64,000 nt of DNA from Elysia chlorotica (lineage: Eukaryota; Mollusca; Gastropoda; Plakobranchidae): NCBI GenBank assembly GCA_003991915.1, contig RQTK01000891.1:119166-183165 (forward strand), read 5' to 3'. A model generated the notes under the pieces. That model had not been told where the DNA came from and ran no database searches. It saw nothing but the letters and a program-made list of their open reading frames with translations. Both the position numbers and the translations under genes were made by a program. This document shows positions 51,201-62,265 of the stretch, one piece after another. Position 1 is the first letter of the stretch, and every line of letters starts with the position of its first letter.

Positions 51201-54200
51201 CCGCAGAAAGATCTAGAACTAGTGGGAAGAGGGGCAGGCAAGGCATGCTCAGTACCGAGCGCATGAATATGTTACTTTCTTTTTTTTCTTTTTCTTTTCT
51301 TCTGCTTTTGTTACACTACTGCAAGCTCGACTTTTTTTTTTCCCAAAAAGTAATAGAACATAACTGGATAAATACATTTTGTGTTTCAAATACTTTTTTA
51401 AGTTGGAGATTTGACTGACATGACAACTCTGATTCCTAATTCTTGGTAACTTACAAAAGAAACTTCCACTTCTTTTGTCTGTTAGTGCACCAGCTCTTAT
51501 TATTTGAGCAAAATGTCTTTCATGTTTAAAAAAAAAAAAAGTTGAATTACTTTTACATGTCCTTTCAAAAGTCTTGGTTTGAAGTAAGCAGTGTTGTTTG
51601 AGTTATTTTATTACTTTTGTTTTTGTCTTCACAATCTTCATCCTCCAATATCAACAATACCTTATAAAGGTAAATTTATGCCTAATCATAAATGAAGTCG
51701 CTTATCAGACAAGTCATGCGTGTTGCAGTTTGCATACAGACAACATCAATTTTGGGCACATTAATACAATATTCACTACATTTCACTACATTTCATCATA
51801 TTTCCATGACACCATAAAGCACTTTTTGACTAACTAAAAATATGTTAACTTTGTCTTCACAATTTAAAATTCAACTTTTTTCCAATGCTTGAGTCTCAAA
51901 GTAAAATGCAACAAACTAATTCAATGATCTTTCTTAGTTGAATTACGAACTATTTTGCCATATGTATATATTTATTTAAATTATTATCAAATTAAAAATG
52001 AATTACTTAGCATTACTATACATTAGACAAATACAAAAAATCAGGTCATCTAATAAACTATAATTGACAAAACTTGCTTTATATTTCTTATGAAAATTTG
52101 AAAGTTTGAAAACCTAAAAAAAATATATTTAAAAAAAAATATGAATATCACTATCAGGAAGGCTAGAGCCTTATTACAGAAACATTTTTGTAGATTTATT
52201 GATTATAAAGAAGAAGTATCATGATGCTCTGTATAGGTACCTCTTATAATCTTTTTCATTTCATGAGGTGTGCAGACTTTCAGAAACAAACTTCAACCAC
52301 AAGAATTTTTTTTTATTGTCAACGTTTCTAAAACATTTTTTACAACAAAACTTCATGCTTATCTCATTAAGCGTGCAAACACAATATTTTCATGTTAGTA
52401 ATATCTATAGCTATACACTTGACTTTTACTGGAACTGAAATTAAAGATTGATAGACCAACCAAAGGTTGAAGTTACCATCATTTTAACTTAGGCAATGCT
52501 AATATGACAGTTTTCAAAAGTTACTATTAATTGTCTTGTAACAGAGCCATATGTCTGAAACACAATCTAAATGAATTGTCTTTCACCTAAATTGCATTGA
52601 AAGGTAATGATTTCTTTCTTTTTATAATCAGCGAAAATTGCGTAAAATTGTGTTTGAAAAAGCTTTTTCTTATGGTTTCAAAATTTGAAATACTTGGGTT
52701 GGTGTTGAGACAGTTTGATCAGTGAGAACTGCTTCTATGTTCAACTATTTATGGCGAAATTAATTTCTTAAAAAGTACCAATTCAATGCATCAGTGAAAA
52801 GGACTGACTTGTTTTCAAATTGAGTGGCTGATCTCCTTAAAACAATATTTGTATTTAACATTGTTAGTTTTCTGACATTCATTTGCTTTCTCGGCAACAG
52901 TAAGAGCTAGACAGTGCATGCCATGATAACATTACAACATAACAATATGTAATTTACTAAGGTGCTGTTGCAGGCCATAATCATTTTTTTGTTAACATTA
53001 AAATATGCCATAATGCTTCTTCATTTTCATAGCCATTAAACTCTACAGTGACTTTATTTACTGCCACCGAAGACATCAAAACAGTACAAAAAGCTCAAAC
53101 AGCATAACAGTTATTTCTCAACAAAACACTGATTCAGCTCTAATGACTTACCTCGATGGAAATGTTTCTTTTTGTTTTTCACAATGATTTTCTTTTTAAG
53201 CTGATTGGGACTTGGTAAGGGTACATCTTGCTTCAGCTGCAAGAGAAGAATACACGTAATACATGTAAACATTACAAAAAAAATACTATTGAAGTGCAAT
53301 CACAGAAGTAAGCATCTTTTAAACAACAGGAGGAGAAAAGAACGAAATGAAATACGACCCACAACAGTTTTTTTAAGATAGGGACGCAATAGCGCCCTTC
53401 GAAACACTTGTGTTAAAATGTTAATGTAAGTAAAGATTAATTATTTGCACTATCGAGCTCTTAAATTAATTGAGCACTTTTCTTTATTCATACTCATAAC
53501 TATAGTATGTACATATTATATATATATAGGCCTACACAAACACACACAGGCACACACATAAGGCTTCCATTTCCTGAACCTAGCTAAAGCCACAATATTT
53601 TAAAATGTTGTCATATTCATAAAAAGAGGCCACAACTTAGAGTAATATACAGGACTACATCAATATTTGCATTGAATTTTTGAACGGATCTTTTTTGGCT
53701 AGGACTACATGAGAACTTGTATTGCTTCAATGCCCTTAATATCAAAGGGTAAACTGTTCAAGTTATTCCTTTTTTTTCAATTTAGTTTACAGCATTGCAT
53801 GTCAAGAATAAGAATACACAAACATGATCATAAGGTAATGCAAGTTCAATACCTCATTCTAGTTAATAGTAGCAGTTAAATTAATAGTAGTAGGCCTATC
53901 ATTTTTTTTCCTCTGATAAGACATCTTTAAAGCTGCTCAAAAATTGTTTTGAACTGTAAGATGCATTGAAAGACAACATTATTTCCAATTTTTTTTTAAA
54001 ATCAGATAAACTTGTTCAATTAAAATAAAAAGCCTGCAACATTTTCATCTTTCTATATCAAAGATCTTCAAAGAGACTCACTGGATGAGAAGAGAGAGGG
54101 TCAATGAGCAGCATGTCTCCAAAAATAGTGCGGCAATAGTTGGCCATCTTTGCCTGTTGTCTCGGACTGTAACACAGAAGGGGGTCTTTTTAGAATAGTT

Positions 54201-57200
54201 GAAGTGAGTGCAAAGGGTCACAAAAGGTAACAAAGAAAAAAACATGTATTTGCAATCACAGGCATGAAAAAGAAACAAGAAAAGTATATGGTATTTGACC
54301 AAAACCAGTATGTTGCTGATGCATAGAGTAGATGGTACAAACAAGATAAAAATAGAACATGATTCTCAAAATCGATAAAGAATGATGAGAATTTAAAAAA
54401 GAACATTAGCTCATTGGATAGGAATAGTATGGCAAGTCCATTAATTTCTTTTCCACAACAACAACAGCAAAAACACACAAAATTAGAGTTTAAATAACAG
54501 GGCTGTCATGTTTGTTATTGAAATATATTAAGAGGAAGCATTTCAATCTTAGTGGGCTGCAATACATTATACAAAAAAGTTATGCTGTATTGCTGGAGAC
54601 TAAAGTGAAGGGAGAGGTTCAACTTACTTGCAGTGGTTCTCAAAAGATAGAATCACAGGGTAGTCGGATGTTTTAAATGCACTTTGAGCTATTGCCTCAA
54701 TAACATCCTGGAAATGGGAATGAGAGACATAGAATGCATACAATAATATTACTCAATCATGTTTATACAAAAAAAAATTGAATACATGTAAATAAAGAAA
54801 AATATTGACAAGATACTTTTGCAGACAATTTCGATCAATAGGCCTAGTCCTAGGTAGCTTAAAATTGCCAGAGGTTCCTTAAATGTTTTGTATTTCCTTG
54901 CTCCTCAATGACCTAGAGTGTGTGAATAAACAAGAGGTTAATCTTTTCAGGATGCACTACCTACAGTAGCCTACTTTTATTCCCTATGAACAGACCATTT
55001 CAATATACGAAATATTGTAAAATAGTGGTTTCCTGAGCAAGTATCAACATAGTGAAAAGGTTACAGAAATTGTTGAATTTGAGCTGAGCATTGCACAAAG
55101 TTTATAACACACCAAAAGACTGCACCTTTAACTCATCAAGATCTGCTTGTCATAAGCTCTGCTCACTGCAATGTATTCTGATTCTTAACCTTCATGTATT
55201 TAAGAGAGATAACCAACAAAAAGTTCAGTGTTCCACCACAGTTATTTCCCTGTGTCTTTGAACTTAATTTTGCACAAAGATGACAACTGTACAGTTGTTT
55301 TGTTAATTAAATAAACTCATTGTATTGGCACTCACCTTAACCAGAACCTCTGTACACATTGTATATGACACTCACCTTAAACAGAACCTCTGTACACATT
55401 GTGTAACCATGAGTGATGACGGGCTCCTGGTCTGAATCCTTGCCGTCCCAACAGTCGAGCTCGATGCAGCGACAGCCAGATAGTAGGACCTGGTGATACA
55501 TCTCCACCGACGACTTGCCTGTGAACTGGTGACCTGAGAAAAACAAAACATGACATTGTCACTGATCAAAAGGCAGGATGCCACATCTCATTTTTTTAAC
55601 TCTTAAGAAAAAAAAAACCAATTGTGTTAATCTGTTACTAGTACAAATTCTCATAATTATTTTCTTTAAAATTTACATTAAAACAAATCAGCATGTTTTT
55701 ATTTCAAATCCACTGTGAGATCTAGACACTGATATAATATGCACATTGGTATGATAATCTAAGAGAGGAAGGTGGGAAAGGTGATGAAAGAGAAATCAGT
55801 TTTATTGATGCTATTGATGCAAAAAAACAGAAATAATTATGACAAAAAAGGCACTTAGTTGAACTTAAGTACACAGGACCAAAAAAAAACAAGTGTATAA
55901 TACATAAAATCCAATTCGCTCTTTATTTCACAGCTTCTTAAGTATAGCAAAGAAAATATAATCTGACATTGTTACATCAGAGTATTATGAACTTTCTTCC
56001 CACTCACCTGTCAGGTAGGTGTTGTGGGAGGAGTTGATGAAGTAGTGGGCCAGGGGCTGGTCCATGTCTTCGCTCATGTCAAGCTTATCTGGTGGAATTA
56101 TGTTGTTATCCTCACTCATGAGGAACTTGAGAAAACCGTCTTGAGATAGGTGACCTACAGAGAAGGGAGCGGATAAATGCAAAAATTGCTTAGTGATAGA
56201 AACTACGCAAACGCATTGAGAACTTTGAATAGAAACAGCCAGTGTGTAGTTACCTTCACTTCATTTCAATGTTTAAATTTATTAAGTTTTTGTACGCAAT
56301 AGCCTTTGTCAGATCGGTCTTTAGTGTAATATATTAAGCTTTATTGTTGGGGGAACTCATTCTCTTGTATTACTATTCGTCTTATAGTTATAATGTTGAG
56401 TGATGTCCCTTGAATGTTCAGTTTCGTTTTGAGTACAGAATAAAGATGCACACAAAATGGCTTCTTGGCTTGTCATATCTATCTAGATCATAATCCATTT
56501 CATTTAGTATGTTATCATGTTATCAATTATTTCGAGTTTGCTTTAAAGGATTTAAAAGCCTTGCTTTATAGAAACCCTTTTTACTCTCAAACACAGCCAA
56601 CTTTTGACAGGTTTCTCTGAACCATTAATGTACAGATAGGCCTACAATATTTCTTGTATGACAACTCAAGTTTGTAAAATTAAAAAAAAATTTTTTTAAT
56701 TAAATTCGAATTTTCAAGATTTATTTATAGACAAAAGACAAGAGACAAATTAAAGTTAACACTACTATTTTTACATAACTTTTATGCCCTTTTAAAATTA
56801 AAGAAAAAAAAGTAAGCTCCACTTTCTAAAGAAAAGCTGAACGCAGCGCAAACTTACTGATCTGAAGCCAGTCTGTATTAAGAACTGCTCGATAAGAAGC
56901 TTGTTTACTATCATGTAATAAAGCAGTCTAGACATAACATGCTAAAGAGAGGATGAATGCATTCTTGCGTTTTGACAAGAAGAAAGTAGGCTACTCGAAA
57001 GTGAAAGACATCTATATAAAAACAAAACTCTCTATTATGTTTATGCTAATAAAACTTGCATGGCGAGTGAACTCAAACAGATAGTGCAATCAATGCAAAG
57101 GCAACTCATGCATATTGAAAATACTCATTCGAGATGGAAATATGATGATGTATGAAAATGAAAAAAAAGGAAAAGACAGTAAGAAAGACCAAGCATTTAG

Positions 57201-60200
57201 GCTATAAAGCCATGCAGTATTAACGTTGATAATTGCACAAGTCCTTAATATATGAATTAATTGACCATGGTTTTAACTGTTTGAGGGCCTCTATAAGCTT
57301 TTCTTCAGATAGGCAGTAATTTGAGGGCCTCAGAAATGTTAAACCAGCCTAATTTTGATCCAGTTGGCTGTACATGGTTGTACAATTAAGTATAGTAGAG
57401 GATGAATTGTTTAATTGTCTAATAATTATATAGCCGCATCCATTAAAAATACTAATGTAACACACACACACACAAACAAACAAACACAGAAATTAAACAA
57501 AAGAGCCAATGGTTCTAATGAATATTTGTAACTGATTAACGCTGGTTTCGAAATATCATTATTTACATAAAGTTTAAGTATTAAAAAAAAACAACTGATA
57601 TTTTTATCACTTTCATCTAATGCTTTCATCAATTATAGCCTATCATTTTGTATATAAAGCTAGCCTACATGACAGTAGTGACATCAGACTGGAAAGACAA
57701 ATAGGCTTAAATGTTTTTTGTAAGAGTAAATTCCAAAATTAATATATACATGGTTTGGTTGTTGTTGGTTTTTGGTGAGCATCATTAAAGATATTCCTAT
57801 GGATGTTGCATTCAGAGTGTTATATTTATCCCTTTCTATGTTCTACAGTTCATTATTTATAAAATGCATGTAATGGAGTTCCTAAGCTAAAAAAGAAGTT
57901 TGCAAAGACTTTAAAATGGCCTTTGCGTTCTTAAAATTCTTAGGAAACAATTGTCGAACCCATAACCAAATCAAAGACAAAAAAAGCTATAGGGACGAAT
58001 AAAAATGAACCAAAAATATGCACTAATGTCATTATTGGGAAAAAAAAAAAACAGGGAACAGAAAACCATCTAAAGGTAAATTATTCCTTCAATAACAGCA
58101 TGCCAATAACTGCTGACTTTAATTTCCATATCAACTTAATTCTTTAGGTATTATTCTTTGGCAAACTTTCTTGATATTGTTAAACATCCTCTAAGCTTGA
58201 AGGGTTCTTTTTTTTTTAATCCTTTGAGCCCAAGTCACCGCTTAAGCAATGGGCTTTTTTTTTTAACTGAGAACCATAACACCGCCTATTAACCATACAA
58301 ATCTAGATCTAGAATGGACAGTAACACACCGGTGAATACATATTTTGATGATAGACATTGTGGGGCTCGGAACCATTTTCAGCTCAGGCGGCTAGCTATA
58401 GAGTCAAAATACAGCCAGAGCGCCAGTGCTCAAAGGGTTAAAGATGGGTAGTCCCTCTCCTGCGAATGCATCTTATTTATCTCATGACTGTATAATTGCC
58501 TTGAGCCCTGCACATTTATTAGTTGTTTGAATACCTTTATCGAATGACCATGAGAGAGAAAAATGTCAGGGGAGGCAAAAGCATAAGGGAAATAAACAGT
58601 TAATCTGCATCATTTTCGACACCTCGAAAAACGACATGACTACAGTTAGGGATCAAACCTTTCCCTTCCTATTGCCTTACATGCAGTGACAACTAATGTC
58701 TAACTACTTAAGCTCCTCAAACACTGGGTTCTAACGCCAACACGTAATACAGTTTTCTTTTCCCACTCAGATGTATGGTAAGCTTATAGCATGCCATAAT
58801 AATGATGATTGCCAATACATGTATGAAAAAAAAAAATATTTAAGAAATAAATACAAACTGAAAAGGTATTTAAAAAAATAAAAAAATAAACATCTTGGAT
58901 AAGAAATGCATAAACTCTACAATGAAATAAAATCAAAAGTAATCACAATCAACTTTGAAAAATATAAATATTTAAAAACAATGAGTATAAATGTAAAGTA
59001 GGGGAAAACAAATACATGTATTTTATTTGTTTTCTCTAAGTACACGATCTGAGAACTGTTGGGAAGGGAAGGTCTAAGGCGATATGCAAAAACTATTAAT
59101 AACAATACTAATATAAACAAATTTAAAAATGTATGAAGTATAGAAAGGAAAAGAAGATTTCTGGGTGGATCTATGGAAGTAAACGTTCACTTGCTCCAGA
59201 TGCATGGACTCAATCACACGTGCATTGTCAACTAAAGTTCATCTCAAACAAAATCATTTCTAACAAAGAGGGAGGGGGTGGAATTTAAAAAAAATGCTTT
59301 GCACAGCACAAGACACGCTTACCTTTTTCTGTAAAGGGAAAAAAGAATGTGCATTTTTTAAAAATGATATGCAAAGATACAGATATATATCAGGCAGTTA
59401 GAAATAGAATGAGACAGGCATGTGTTGTGGGAGCGTGTTTGAAAATTTGCAAGGTCCGAGAGGCACAGATAATGCTTGCTGCTGGTCTTGAGTGATACAT
59501 CAATTTTGAAGAAATTATAAAGCAGTTAAAATCAGAAGCCTTTTATCATGAAGATTTTGTGTGTGAATGATTATACTGAAGGCATGTGATGCTATTTTTT
59601 TTTTTCTTTTTTCAGAAACTGTGTTTGGAAATATTCAATTGATGTGTCAAGAGTGAAAAATAGGACAATTGAAGCATGAATTAATGATATCAATCACAGG
59701 TGAGGTGAATACAAATTTTTTTTTAAAGTGCTGTATTGAATTCGGGAAGAGGAAGGGGGGTGGGGGTGAATTTAGTACTTTAATGGCAATAAAAAGAAAA
59801 AAACAAGCATGCTAACTTTGGGCATGAATTTTTGCACTGGCATTTTGATGCATGTGGTTTTAGATAAAGGGATGATAAAATGAGGGTAATCAATATTGTG
59901 ATTAAAATTTTGTCTGCAAATCTAATAAGAAAAAAAAATTTCTAAGTATCTATATCTCAGTTTTTGTTGTTGAGGATGTCATAAATAAATATTAGAGGTG
60001 GGAAAGTAAACATAGGTTCTTTACCTCTGAAAATCTCTTTCAATGTATATCTGGCTGTCTCTCCCTCTGTCTGAGCTGGTTTCTCTTCGTCTGTCTCTCC
60101 CCATCTTCCTCCCTCTCTCCCACTCTCTCTCTCCAACTCCCTCTCCATCTCTCTCTCCCACTCTGACTCTGTCTCCCTTCCCCGACAATACTCCATGCCA

Positions 60201-60996
60201 TTTCATACTCTTTTTTCCCCTAATCTCTCTCTTCCTTTTTCAGTTTTTCCCTCGGACAGTTACTCATCTCTACTCATGCCCAATACATGAACTGCACCCA
60301 TGTTGACCTATTGACCACAAAAACACACCTTGACAGTATATAGTTCTCTATAGGGGGAGGGAGAGAATTCTCTCCCTCTCTCCAGGTTTAACGTCTCCTA
60401 GGTTCCCCTGGGGGGTCCTATATGGCGACAGGTCAGTATAAAAGGAGGCAGTTTGACCCTCTTACCTTTCTGGGCCATGGATGAGCGTGGCTCAAACCTG
60501 TGGATCAGGGCGTCGGCCTGCGCCAGTGTGTAGTTTGGGTACAGGATTTCATTGAGGCGCGGGTCCCGCTGCTGCTTGTTGAGGAAGTCGCAGAACTGTT
60601 CTTTCGTCAGATAGGGTTTCTTCTTTGCTCCTCTGCACAAATGTATAAACAAAGGTTAGCATATTTACGTTATGTAAAAGTTCACAATATTAGCCTTTTT
60701 AGTGAAAAGAAAGATTCCAAGAACACAATAAGCGATTTTTTTTTTATCTTAAGATAAATTTTTGTTCTTTTAACAACTTATACATCTTATTTGTGACGTT
60801 GCAAATATGAAAATCCCTTTTCAGTATGGAAATAAATCAATAGCTGTCCAACACCAGTTTGAAATAGATCTTTCAGTTTATGATTAACTTAAAAAAACAA
60901 ACAAGAAACAAACAAACCAAAACATGACAGTTATCAGACAGTTAACAAGAGAGACAAAAATGATAGTGGCAGAGTACATGGATAGGTGAACGAGTA

Positions 60997-61069
<73 letters not shown>

Positions 61070-62205
61070 GACAGACAGACAGACAGATAGATGGACAGAG
61101 AGATATGGAGAAAGCTTAAGGAACTGGCAGTACATGATTTTATCCCATGGTTAGGCAAACGGGCAGATAGATAAAAACTCACAACTCATCAAAGATCTTA
61201 TCCACTTCTGAGCGGCCCACAAGATGTCTGTAGAAGCTGAAGAAGTTGTCGAATGTGAACTTGTTGGCTGGAAGGGCCTCCGACTGGGGGTGGAAATGAT
61301 ATCATATTGATATATGGCATTTGGTCTTACCACCTAGGAGAGAAGGAATACTTACACGAGAAGACAGACAGACAGATAGACAGGTGGACAGATACAGGTA
61401 GACAGAATAGGTGATTGAGTTGTGCTGTTTCTATGTATACATATATGACATAATTATAACCTGAATAATTACTGATGAGATGTCGTGAAAACAATATGAA
61501 GGCTGTGGACCAGGAGAGGATGTCAACAATAATGTTATTAGTTATTAGATTTAAATCCAAGTGGTTTTTTTTAAAGATTCTATTCCACTTTGTCCCGGGG
61601 AACACGAGCTGATATTTGAACAACGGACTTCCTGCTCGCCAGTGAAGAGCACTGGTCGGTGGAACTCAATGGTACCCTTAAATGACAACTAAAGCAATTA
61701 TGGAAATGGTTAACAATGGTTCAGATGCATGATGGTGGTGGTGGTGGTTCTGATGAACCAGCACGGGACACTTTTTAAAGTTGTTAAAAACTAAAATATT
61801 TGAGGAGTCTTAAACCCATGTAATTTTACTTTGAAAGGGAGAGAAGAAGAAGAAAAAGAACAATATCAATGATGTCAATGGTGGACATAGAGATCTGATC
61901 ACTGTATGGATAGCAATAAAGACTTATACAGGATTGAGTGATTGATTTATTCCTAACTATTTTTCTATATTTTTCAATAACGCAAATTATTATATATCAG
62001 GGAGGTAACCCATCTCAGATGTAACTAAGAATGATGGAGAACATGAGAAGAGTTCCGTAACAAAATTATTTATGGGAAATCTATTAGGTGCCTAGTAATA
62101 CTATGGGTTGACTTAGTATGCGATCAGACAAGCTTAATGAATGTTTAAGTGGAACGAATAAGTATAGCTTGGAACAGGAGCTCAAAATGACGACAGAAGT
62201 GTGCG

Positions 62206-62265
<60 letters not shown>

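Larger units (their letters stand above)
56155..60465 (-). other. Largest PLCB intron in window
   Basis: About 4.3 kb between EF-hand and X-domain exons. It holds a probable MITE (58220-58437), a tRNA-like SINE remnant (58648-58716), an (AC)n/(AAAC)n run (57461-57486) and a CT-rich tract (60050-60190). No coding exon is needed here, because the flanking exons join directly in the family alignment. Confidence 0.6.

Noticed and set aside
57280..57345. TTTGAGGGCCTC direct repeat, considered as a transposon end
   Set aside because: Only 12 bases, same orientation, no target duplication or second end.
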